From Dipteronia dyeriana (Eukaryota > Streptophyta > Magnoliopsida > Sapindales > Sapindaceae), in contig CM065295.1 in assembly GCA_032871835.1 (NCBI GenBank), positions 22,206,501 through 22,270,500 of the forward strand: a stretch of DNA of 64,000 bases, read 5' to 3'. Position 1 is the first letter of the stretch. Each line of letters starts with the position of its first letter. A model generated the notes under the pieces. That model saw only the letters and a list, made by a program, of their open reading frames with translations. It had not been told where the DNA came from and searched no databases. The translations under genes were made by a program, and so were the position numbers. Below, one piece after another: positions 47,067 through 57,539 of this stretch.

Positions 47067-47746
47067 CTGCAGTTAGAATTACTGAATTAGGTTGCTAATC
47101 TACACTAGAAGTCATGATGAGTAACTTCTGGGTTGTAAATGTATCTTAATTGAAGCCTTTCATTTCCTTTCTATCCATCTGAATTACTCAGGGTCCATTA
47201 TACTATTGTTTGTGGGGGAAAAAACCAGCAACTTGTGACAATAAGAGTGCCATTAAGAGTGCCAATGAATGGCCTCTAGAAATTGAGATGGTAATGTAAC
47301 TTTGCATCAGGATTTGAAACGTTTTATGGAAGATTGTTATGGTTGGGGCAATGAATCCAACTAATAAATCAAAACAAAAGAATGTAAAGTCGACATAAAT
47401 TCCATTTAAATATCTCTATGCAATATTGCATGAATTGCAAATCGATCTTTTCTTGGTTTAGGAAGGCAAGTTTTGATTTGTCATAAGGACCATCCCACAT
47501 ATATAAGCAGTTAATAACAACTAAAAGCTAGTTGAGATTATGTGGTTCCTCTCCTAAATCATGTTTAATCCAGTTGATGGATTTGTTATTTGGTTTCGTA
47601 TAATTATTCTTGATTACACAGCAGTTTTTGTAGTCTATTTGGTTGTCTTTGAAACTTGAATATACAGTCGTAGCTTGATGAGATCTTCTGGACTCTGGAT
47701 GATCAATATTATTAATTTCTTGCTGGATTTCTTGGATATCATAGTG
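47067..47746. other. Intergenic region between two convergent genes
   Basis: It contains the 3' ends of both neighbours. No coding sequence, repeat or RNA gene is visible. AATAAT or AATAAA-like signals occur on both strands. Confidence 0.6.
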
Positions 47747-49799
47747 TTATTGGAGCAGGTGGTAGTGTTCATGGGCTGAATTTGGACCACAAAACATGCC
47801 GCCCCACTGAGGAAAATAGATTAAGGCGGTGGGGATGGTGAAAACAATCATCAAGAGGCCCATTAGAGAAATGCTTGATTGCGTCGAAATTTCGGAGCCT
47901 GAAAATAGCAGCAACTGGGTCACAACTGCTCCCATAGTCCCTCCACTCCCTGTCATCCCTGATATTACCCCCAGTGACCTGCACTCATCAATTAACCAAA
48001 TTACAAGGTTACATAACTTACATTACCATTAAGATGAAAGGTGACAGTTTTTAATGAATGAAGTTTTGGGCGGCGTATTAATTACACTACCCATGAGGAG
48101 GTTGGAGAAGGCAGGACAGAAACTATGACTTGACTTTTTAAATAACTAGGAAGTGAAATGTAGACTGAACTGGACCACACATGACCATCGATTGACCTCC
48201 ATGTCAACATCCCCTACATGCATGGTATGTACCTTTTGCAACTGTTGCCAAGGGCATAGCAATCAGCGGGTAGCGGTCCTCTCCCTTGAATCTTAAATTT
48301 AAATTTGTACTTAAAAAATTGTAATAGTGTTAGGTAAGTGATAAGGGTCTTTAGTACATTAATATTTGTACCGACTTAGGTAGATGTAATGACTTTTGTA
48401 ATTTAGGTAGATCTAGCGGCTTTGTTTTAATGAGAGGTTGTCAATCGGCCAAGCAAGTTTTTCCAAACTACACCGCAACCGCATGACGGCATCATGAGTG
48501 ATGACAATACATATAAAAGATCGAACACTGACCTTTTGGAAACGAACGGAACAACACCGAATGTGAGGCCAGAAGCAGCTTGGACGAAAACAGAAAACAA
48601 ACACATTACGACTATAGAACCCTCCAGCGAGTCAACTCGTCCGAGTAACACACATAGCAACCCTGCCAGCAAGTGCACTGCCCACAAACCCCACAACCTC
48701 CCTCTCATCCCGAACCGCCTCCCCATAGCATCCGAAATCACCCCACCCATCGGTCTCGAAAACAAATTCGCCATCCCAAACATCGCCGCAATAGTCCCTG
48801 CCACCTCGATATTCACGTCAAACCTGTTAGAGAATCTCCATGTATGAGTCCCAGGTTAAGAACGTAAATAGTAAGAGAATGATACATATAAATATTTACA
48901 ACTCAATAAACTAGTCTTTTGATTATAAAAATACAAAACCTATCGTAGGAGTACTCTGCGATGATGTTGTCGGTCGTCAACTCAACCCCAAAACAGAACC
49001 CGTACGTCAAAGCCAGCATCCAACCTCTGTAGTTCCTCAAACCGTTAAAAAGAATATCTATAAACTTTTCTTTTGAATCCAACAACAATCTTTTTTTCCT
49101 GGAATAATCTCGGTAGTTTCCGTCAGGCAAATCTTGACCGTAGGTCAAGACCAATATAGCCGTCACAACCTGAAAAAGTGAAGGGACGAGAAAAGCGAGG
49201 CGCCATGCAGTGGAGTTTGGCATGTGAAGGTTATTGCAGATAGCTGTGTATATGATCGGCATAACCAACTGAGCCACGCCAGCACCCATGTTGGCCCATC
49301 CAGCGGAGACTCCATTGGCGACGCCGACAACGCAGCCGGAGAACATGGAGCTCATCCAAAACTGATTAGCAACGAAATTCGCTAGAGAGAATCCTACGAG
49401 GAATCGAATGAGAATGAAGGATTTTGCTGAAGTGACTAAAGAGGTGGCAAGAATTGCAGGGGCCGTTATGAGAGAGAGGATGGCGGAGGCTATACGTGGG
49501 CCCACGAGGTCGCAGATGGGGCCCATGGCGAGGCGGGAGAAGATGGAGCCGACGAAGGAGGCGATGCCAGCGGCGCCGATATCGGCTTGTGTGAGTTTGA
49601 GGTCTTCACGGATGATGGGGATGAGTGGAGGGATGGAGAAGGTGGAGAAGAAGCAAGCGAAGAGTGAAAGCCATGCGAGATGGAAGGCACGCATGTGGGG
49701 TGGTGAGAGTGAGAATGGACGGAATTTGGTGGCTTTGTCGTCGGCATCGACGGGGAGAGAGAAGCGTGGTTTTCTTAGAGAAGGAGGGTGGTCTTCCAT
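47747..49799 (-). CDS. NRT2.7: High-affinity nitrate transporter NRT2.7 (NNP/MFS family)
   Basis: NRT2 proteins are twelve-helix nitrate/proton symporters. NRT2.7 of Arabidopsis is the tonoplast, seed-expressed member that loads nitrate into vacuoles. Exons (minus): 49799-48940, 48823-48533, 47978-47747, joined with GT-AG introns of 116 and 554 bp to 460 residues. ATG at 49799 is the first ATG in frame and agrees with the family start. Early F-R-P-F-S-L-S-P-P-H-M-R-A-F-H-L-A-W-L-S and C-F-F-S-T-F-S-I-P-P-L are closer to NRT2.7 than to NRT2.1 or NRT2.5. The nitrate signature is covered by G-V-A-N-G-V-S-A-G-W-A-N-M-G-A-G. Later segments include G-V-E-L-T-T-D-N-I, S-R-P-M-G-G, T-G-S-G-G-T-M-G-A-V-V-T-Q and Y-F-P-Q-W-G-G-M. 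The C-terminal tail is shorter than the 493-residue Arabidopsis protein. NRT2.7 is known to work without NAR2, unlike other NRT2s. No break is seen. Confidence 0.93.
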
Positions 49800-49940
49800 G
49801 GATGCCAATATTTTAATTTTAATTTTAATTGGAGAATCAAGAAATGTGTGCTGTGTCTTCCTTCTTCCTTGTATCAGAGAAAAGCTTCTCACCGTGGTAG
49901 TAATATAAGTGTATCAGATGCAGATTCTACGTGAGACTCA

Positions 49941-49948
49941 TATTTATA
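49941..49948 (-). promoter_or_regulatory. TATA box of NRT2.7
   Basis: The minus strand reads TATAAATA, about 145 bp upstream of the start codon, leaving room for a leader of roughly 110 nt. This is the best TATA match in the upstream region. Confidence 0.6.
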
Positions 49949-50581
49949 CTGATCCCAATATATTATCTCTATTGAATTTAACTATCTCACATCACATGAG
50001 AATCATAATTATTATAAAATCACCAGGTTTCGATTATGATTTGCTGCCTTGATGGTCTCAAGTCGCCATATATTATAAAAAATTATTAATTAATAAAACT
50101 GTTAATTTTTTTAATAAATTAATAATTGTTAACTCAAAAAGATATTGATACCATATCAGACTACCGACTTTGGAGTCTGATCGATATACTCAAATCTCAA
50201 ATCACCAATAATATATGAATATAAAATCTCAGAAAACAGCTGAATTTTAAGAATAATTCATATTTCAACAAAACATATTATAAGTACTTTTTAGTTAATT
50301 ATTAATTTATGAAATGAGTGAGATCATATATTTTTATAAGAAAATTTCATAATTATATTATCTAACTTATAATTCAATCAAAATTATTAATTTAGCACAT
50401 TGACCCATAAAAATTATTAATTTAGCTCATTGACCTTTAAAATTTAACCTGTTGTGTTAGGGAATCACGAATTTACGAATTGATATGTTAATCCGTAACA
50501 AAAGAATGTAAATAATACATTTTGGAAAGATATGACATTGATTTTGCTAGGCTTAAGGCCGGTAAGGATGTGACAGTCGAC
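49949..50581. other. AT-rich NRT2.7 upstream region
   Basis: No gene is seen. Short duplicated phrases such as AAAATTATTAATTTAGC with CATTGACC (about 50381 and 50412) occur. Regulatory sites cannot be named with confidence. Confidence 0.5.
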
Positions 50582-50676
50582 TGTTTTTTTTTAATAAAAA
50601 GTCGAGAAGAGACTTGAACCTTGAATAATATGGGTGTCAGATACTTAACTATTGGATCAACCTCATCTTGTCTCAT
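50582..50676 (-). mobile_element. Candidate tRNA-derived SINE
   Basis: On the minus strand a tRNA-like 5' part, GAGGTTGATCCAATAGTTAAG (A-box-like), is followed 30-odd bases later by GGTTCAAGTCTCTTC (B-box-like) and then TTTTTATT and an A-rich tail. Spacing fits an internal Pol III promoter. There is no clear target duplication, and cloverleaf folding is poor, so a decayed tRNA pseudogene is the alternative. Confidence 0.45.
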
Positions 50677-52332
50677 GTTAATAACTTTTCTTTACCGTTT
50701 AAAATAACAATTTTATATTACTTTATATATATTTTTAAAAGTATTATAATAAATTTTAACATCCGACATAAATCAGATAGTATGTCCCGTATGCTCATAA
50801 ATCATAAACTACTATTATAACACAGACTTAAAAACTGATTATAATCGGACTCGAATTCTTCACCAGAGATGTACATCTTCGCAATATTCTAAAATCCATC
50901 TTAATACCTGATACTATTTTAACTTCAAAGTTTTTTAAAATTCAAACATCTTATTTTCCTTTACAATTTTTTTAATGAATTTGAATCCTCCTTTAAGCTT
51001 TATCATAAATTTCACTTTTATTATTTTTAAATATAAAGTATTATTCTAAAATGTTTTAGGTTAAGTAAAAAATCAACGCAGCACTGCTGAGATTCCTGAT
51101 ATTTTTTTTTTGTAACGTGTTGTAGTTGCTTTGCTAGGCTGCCAAACGCTTGTGGTACTGCAATATTTTGACGCCGCTCATGCACTAATGGACAACGTAA
51201 AATTGGACTTTTAAGAGTCTTAAATTTTAATTAATTTATCTACGTAATATTAGAGTATTTTTGATATAAATATATATTTATAAGTTTTTAAATAGTATTA
51301 AATCAGTATTTTTATTCATTAAAGATCTATTTTTGAGTTTTATTAGATTTTCAATATAATTATCTAAAGTCAAATATGTATTTATTATATATCAAATCAT
51401 AATAAAATAATTATTACATTTTTTTTTAACAATTAAATGAACTTTAATATTATTGATAGAAAGAGTTAGAAATCATAGTCAACATTTCACTCAACTCCAT
51501 ATTCTTTGATATATATATATATATATTTTTACCATATTTTCTCAATATTCAACTTAGATAAATGTATTGAAGAGAGTTTTTCTAATTTCTTTAATATTTA
51601 TCTTGACACTCTAATTTCTCTAAATATATAGTAGCATTAGAGATACTCTTATAATTTGAATAGCCAATTTAAACCATTGAACTGGATTCTACAATGAAAT
51701 GATCAAATCTAATGGTTTCTAATACAGTATCCACACTTTCTAGCTAGTTCTAAATTCTAATGGTATGATAAAGTTATTTAATTACACGTACCTTTTATTT
51801 TATTTTAAGTTAATTAATTAATTGGACTAACGTCAATTTTACTTTAGGCATTTGAAAATATCATCAGATTAACTTTATTTATGCTCGAGGGTTGCATTCC
51901 TATTCGCTATTTTGTATTGTTACATATCACCATCTCATTGGACCTGAAAATACTGGATCGGCTAACAACCATTCACATGCTAAACTAGAAACAGCCAAAT
52001 AGAAATAACAAGGCTCTTTCTATGCATATCTCCCATCTTTGATTTTTCTTGGATTGGTCATACTTGCTTCTAAGTGATCTATAAATTGAGTTATACTACA
52101 TAGATCAAAATTCACTTCAATATTCTTATTCTAGGATGGTATAACATGTGACTATTACTTGAATCTTGAATTATAAAAATGAGTTCATTAGGGAATCAAA
52201 ATGAAAAAGAATCGAGCTCCATTAGAATTTTTTTTTCTTTAGAAAATGAATTTTATCCCTTGGATGGGACAGAGGAATTAAGTTCATTTTATCATATAGA
52301 CTTACTTCTGTATTTACTTGTAAGGTTCATAT
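50677..52332. other. AT-rich intergenic DNA
   Basis: I find no convincing coding sequence, RNA gene or complete transposon here. Small (TA)n runs occur at about 51512-51526. Confidence 0.5.
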
Positions 52333-52624
52333 CGTTAGAATTATGATATATTTCATAGTTTTGTTAGGATTATATTTTTAATAATATTTACTAGGTTTCT
52401 AGTTATATTAGGATTAATAGTCTTATTAGGAGTTAGATTAGTCTTTTATTGTTTTGCCTATATAAGCTCTATTTATTAGTTATTTTTGTTATAACTTAGG
52501 ATTCACAATGTAACATTATATTTTGCATTATACAGTGATAACAAACCTTAGTTTTCTTGTTAGCCTTTTCTTGTTCTCATTCATTCTTTGTTTTACGTAA
52601 GATTATTTAGTATGGTATCAAAGT
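52333..52624 (+). mobile_element. Relic of a short copia-type LTR with primer-binding site
   Basis: A TATA-like CCTATATAAGCTC (about 52458) is followed, after about 150 bp, by TGGTATCAAAGT at 52613, close to the initiator-tRNA PBS TGGTATCAGAGC. The stretch before it (TTGTTAGCC...TTTACGTAAG) has the T-rich character of R-U5. The start is placed near TTAGAATTATGATATATTTC. No partner LTR or coding region follows, so it could be a TRIM or a truncated copia copy. Confidence 0.5.
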
Positions 52625-54582
52625 TTAAAATTCTTTAACACGTGTAACTTAATTCTCAATTGTTTTTAGTAAATATTGTAATCATAAAAGAATTAAATTT
52701 CATATATTTTTCTTATTAGAATCCGTGATAATAAAAGCATGTAATAATATTTGATAATACTAGTTAAAACTAATTACAAGGACTGATCGCTAAACAATCT
52801 GAAAAAATAAACTCAAAGTTTTTTTTTTGTTTGATATATTACAAAAACTATTACAATAGGACCGTTATGACCTGTTGATATCAAACAATACATATACGGT
52901 CTGAATAACTACTTTCATTATAGGAGATAACCACGTACTCTCATAACTTGAAAAGAAAAGTCTCTATATATATTTATAAAATACGTATGGTGAAATTTAA
53001 ATCTAAAACTGTTGATATAGAAAAGAGGTATAATTTTAGCTCTGCTAAAAGATCATGACTAGAACAAACTCAAAGTTGAGATCCCAAATAACATGATGAC
53101 GGTTTGGTTGTAACCGTGAGGACCATACAACAATATTTGAGAGGTACAAGCAAGAAAGGTGACATGATAAGGAATTATTTATTAGGTTGGCTTGGAGGTC
53201 ATTAATAATGGCTAGATAGTCAAAAATGACCAAACCACCCCAAAATCATTGAGTTGCAAGCATAAAAGAAGACAAGTGATTGTTGAATACTTGAATCTCA
53301 TCTCTGTAAGTAATTTGTCGTCAAGTGGTGTGGGTGACAGGCTCTTTCTGGTGCTCTCATCTTATTTACTTTATTGACCAGAATCAGTCCCCCGTCAATT
53401 AATGTAAAAAGGACATGCTTCTGATGAATTCCGATGAATATTAGTAAAGATTTTGATTGCTTCCCTGCTAGCTCCTGCAATTAATACATGTCACACGTGT
53501 ATCTTTCTTTCTTCTTCTTCTGAATTGTTTGATTGTTTTTAGGTTTACATATCCAATATGTGTGCCTATTGGATAGATGTATTATGAATTTATGATTGAT
53601 AAAAGAGATTTTCTCGTTACTCTATTTTTTTTTCTTTTAACACTTCATTTTTAATAATACTTCAACATAAAAAATAAAAAATAAAAAATTATAAAGATAC
53701 TGCCGGAGTTATTCTAAAATTATTATTTTTATTTTTTAATACTCTTATACCAAAAATACTTCAGTTTTTTATATATATAAATATTAATTATATTAAATTT
53801 ATAAGTATTCAAATGAAATACTAAAACCTTGATACCTTAGTTTTGGAGTCAAAGATAGGGTAAAGTATTTTTTCGGATGTGGCATGTAGGTTAATGTTCG
53901 AAATAATGAGGGGTCTTTAGTTGTTACAGCTGCGCGCTATGATTTTCTCTCCATTTGTGGAGGTTGAGGCCGAGGAGGCTAGCAAAGCTAACATGGATGG
54001 TTTGAATTATTGGCAAAAGGGGCGGAGCTTTCTAGACATGAAAGTTTGTAATATTAACGTGTTTATTAATTCAGAAATTCCATTCAAGGAAACAGAATTA
54101 AGTTCCTTTTACTAATGTTTTGGGAAATTAAATTTCATAGATCCCATTTACAAATCAAGAATTAAGTTTTTGAAATAAATGAAACTTGATTCCACTCACC
54201 CACCCTTGGAATCAACTTCTTTTTTCTTATTATAAGGGGAATTCATATATCTTTACTAAAATATCCTCATATAAAATTAATAAAATAAATAAATGTGTAT
54301 ATATTTTTTCATTAATATCTCATATGAAATTATGTTTTTTTTATATATATATATAAACGATTTTATCATGAAAATAAAAAAGTTGAAATAAAAATAAAAA
54401 ACAAAAAAAATAAAATAAACGATTTTAGTAGGAAAATAAAAAGGTTGAAGTAAAAATAAAAAACAAAAAAATAAACGATTATATCAGGAAAATAAAAAAG
54501 TTGAAATAAAAAAAGTAAAATAAAATTGTAAACTATCGTAAACTGGCTTCTTATAGACGTTGTCTGGTGTGTGTATATATAT
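52625..54582. other. AT-rich intergenic DNA
   Basis: No gene recognised. The small frames at 53045-53480 and 53921-54115 lack conserved features. AAATAAAAAA-type direct repeats occur at 54365-54520 (three copies of GGAAAATAAAAA/AAACGATT). Confidence 0.5.
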
Positions 54583-54894
54583 GAGTGTGTCTCTCATAAG
54601 GGATCCTTTATTTTAATTTCGGTAAGGATTAACATGAAATCTACTGATGAATAAAATTTGAAATTTTTTCAAATACTAGAACTATTTATCCCAATTTTTT
54701 TAAATATGAACGTATAGGAAAAATGGATGAAATATAAGAAAATTCAAGAAAAATAGTTCTAATGCTTGAAAAAATTACAGATTTTATTCATAGGTAGATT
54801 TCAATGAATTCATTATTCACAAAAAAATCAAATTAAAATTCATTTAAATAAATGTGATTTCATGGTGGTCTTACCGAAATTAAAATGAGAGACT

Positions 54895-54898
<4 letters not shown>
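54583..54898. mobile_element. Foldback MITE in a TA-rich site
   Basis: Left arm from GAGTGTGTCTCTCAT, right arm reversed GTGAGTCTCTCAT. Both continue with TTTTAATTTCGGTAAG and, further in, ATGAATAAAAT and TAGAACTATTT, giving arms of about 130 bp. It is bordered by TA dinucleotides on both sides. No coding sequence. TA target sites suggest a Tc1/Mariner-type mobiliser, but the ends are not Stowaway-like. Confidence 0.65.
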
Positions 54899-54901
<3 letters not shown>

Positions 54902-54944
<43 letters not shown>

Positions 54945-55163
54945 TATTATGAATAAATTAACAAAAAAAGGAATAAGAAAATAACATGCCTTCATCGTGG
55001 AAGACATACGTTTTTTTTTGTCGACAGTTCAATTTTTTCCTATTAAAATTGATATATATATATATATATTTCATAATAAAAAAGGAATAAGAAAATAACA
55101 TGCCTTCATCGTGGAAGACATACGGTTTTTTTTGTCAACAGTTCAATTTTTTCCAATTAAAAT

Positions 55164-55215
<52 letters not shown>

Positions 55216-55330
55216 CATAATAAAAAAGGAATAAGAAAATAACATGCCTTCATCGTGGAAGACATACGGTTTTTTTTGTCAACAGTTCAATTTTTTCCAA
55301 TTAAAATTGATATATATATATATATATATT
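54902..55330. repeat. Three tandem copies of a unit ending in variable (TA)n
   Basis: The segment GGAATAAGAAAATAACATGC, followed by CTTCATCGTGGAAGACATACG, T-rich DNA and AATTAAAATTGATATATA, begins at 54970, 55084 and 55228. The first spacing is 114 bp and the second 144 bp. The difference comes from a longer (TA)n in the second unit. A (TA)n run also precedes the array (54902-54941). Confidence 0.92.
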
Positions 55331-56173
55331 GTATATAAGAGTATATTTGTAATCAACTTTGTACAAATTTGATTCTATTTTTAATTCTTCAAAATTAGTG
55401 AATACTGGAATTAAATTTAGTAACTTAATTCCGATTCTCCTCCATTCCTTTTCCGATAGAATTTAATTATGATTCCCCTCCATTCCCTTTCTAGTAAAAT
55501 TTAATTCCGATTTATTTAATTCCCGATCAGTAAAGACGTTATTTATGTTTGGCACCTTTGAATTTCCTGCGGTTTCTTTTATTTCTAGAACTAGTAATTC
55601 AGTTGCTCATTGTTCGGTAAAGTGGGCTTTAATTTAAGCAAGTAATTTGTTTGTTTCTCAAATGCTTTAGATGAGGTAAAATATCAGTAAAGTACAGGAT
55701 TCTGATCCTTCTTCTGTTCCTGGTTGGTTGTTAAAATTTGCTATGGATGATGTAATCGGTCATACATTCATGCTTAATGAAATTTATTTTCTATTAAAAG
55801 AAATGAACATTTGTATTTAGATATAAAAAAAAATTGTCAAATAAGATGTTACTTTAATAAAAATGAACCCCTATATGTCTTATTATATTGCCGATCGTGA
55901 AACGAGTAATGTTAGGCTTTCTAATTTTTTTTTTCCAAATTCCTTTTCAATTTGTATATGCACTTGAGGTGTCAACATCGTATCACTCATTACATAATCT
56001 TATGATTTATTGGATATTGATACCTCACGTGCCAACACCATTTAGAAAAAAAAAATTAGAAACCTAACATTACTCTTATAAAATTTGTAATGTTCAATGC
56101 GAGTTGTTTTTAATAGTGATTAGATATCCTTGTGATCCAGTGTTATTAACTTTATATAACTGCAAGTCTGTAA
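55331..56173. other. Intergenic DNA left of the second Harbinger element
   Basis: No gene visible. A pair of CTCCATTCC(T/C)TTTC with AATTTAATT repeats lies at 55438-55510. The target trinucleotide TAA of the Harbinger derivative is at 56171-56173. Confidence 0.55.
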
Positions 56174-56379
56174 GGGTGCGTTTGGTACGGAGATGAGACA
56201 GGATAAGGTGGAACTGGACAGGACAAGGTGGAACTGGACAGGACAGAACATGACTGGACATGTTGTTCTATGTTGTGTTTGGAAGGTCTGAACATAACTA
56301 TTAATTGTACTGTTATGCGTTTTGTATGGCTGGAACATGACGGAACAAGAGATTCAAATAACCAGAGTACCCTTCTTAT

Positions 56380-56748
56380 ATATATAACAATATAGACTAT
56401 AATATTATATATATTAATAAATAATAATAATATATATAATGATCTATAACATATTATTACATTATATTTATATATATATATATATATTATTTTGATATTA
56501 TTATATATTAATATAGAATATTACATGTATTATAATTCTATATAATATTTATATATATTATATAATGTATAATATATATATATATTATTGTATAGGTAAT
56601 AATAATATTATATATGTAATATTATTATAGAATATTAATATTATAATATATATATTTATTTATTTATTTATTATATATTTATATATTATATTATATACAT
56701 ATATTAACACATAATATAATATAATATATATATATAAATTGATATGTA

Positions 56749-56794
<46 letters not shown>

Positions 56795-56860
56795 TATTAT
56801 ATTTATATTACATATATATTTTATATAATATATATATATATATATTAATAATACATATCA

Positions 56861-56905
<45 letters not shown>

Positions 56906-56924
56906 TATGTGTTAATATATTATG
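56380..56924. repeat. TA-rich tract with a large inverted repeat beside the viral end
   Basis: After a long mix of TA, AAT and ATT repeats, the arm 56701 to about 56765 (ATATTAACACATAATAT ... ATTGATATGTATTATTAA) is repeated in reverse at about 56843-56920. The right arm ends three to five bases before the viral sequence. The pair can form a long hairpin or cruciform. Confidence 0.88.
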
Positions 56925-56932
56925 TGATACCA
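56925..56932 (-). promoter_or_regulatory. Partial primer-binding-site-like sequence at the viral end
   Basis: The minus strand reads TGGTATCA, then turns into TA-rich flank. Caulimovirids prime minus-strand DNA on TGGTATCAGAGC. Eight matching bases exactly at the end of the viral block suggest the copy ends at the discontinuity site, but eight bases could be chance. Confidence 0.45.
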
Positions 56933-57319
56933 TTGAGGGTTAGAGCTCCACTACCATCTCACAGAGAGAACCAAGGCCATGTTTTCCCCACAGACGGCCT
57001 TCCAACGGCCTTAACAGGGTACTTTGATGGCCAGATACTGTCAGAGATGGATGGATCTCAAAAGCCAAACTAGTCAGTACGGGGCTTTGTTAAACCTGAG
57101 TTCATCCTAGCCAGCAACATTCTGGTTCTGGATGTGTCCAAGGTGTCCAGCCGATATACTAAACCAGTATACAAAATCTGTTCTGATATGCAGGGTCCTC
57201 ATACGAGGCAAGCATAGAGCATACTAGGATCTTGAAGAATCATAGTTTCAGACATAGAACCGTCTGAAGATCATGAGAAGAAAACTATTTAGAAAGCCAT
57301 TAAACACAAACACACAAGC

Positions 57320-57325
57320 TTTATT
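57320..57325 (-). terminator. Viral poly(A) signal AATAAA
   Basis: AATAAA on the minus strand lies 37 nt downstream of the TATA box. In pararetroviruses the signal sits just after the RNA start, so the terminally redundant RNA is polyadenylated only on the second pass. Confidence 0.7.
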
Positions 57326-57362
57326 GATTTTCTGATTGCCCTCTTTACAGAGAGGATCGGCT

Positions 57363-57372
57363 CCTTATATAG
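57363..57372 (-). promoter_or_regulatory. TATA box of the viral pregenomic RNA promoter
   Basis: CTATATAAGG on the minus strand, downstream of the polyprotein and upstream of AATAAA. This placement is the one known for 35S-type promoters. Activity of this fossil is not implied. Confidence 0.7.
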
Positions 57373-57539
57373 GGAAAGGAGACCTCCTCAGGCTGGCAAG
57401 CATATCTTACATGAGATAAGGCTCAAGGCGATGGCCGACACAAACAAGATAAACACGACAAAGCAATAAAGAAAACAGGAAGCTGGTCGGACAGTTGGAG
57501 GATACAACAATAATAATAAAGCAGGAGTGGGCGGAGCAG

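Noticed and set aside
49800..49892. N-terminal extension of NRT2.7
   Set aside because: The extended frame has no ATG (it starts at GTG), and the family start aligns with the ATG at 49799.
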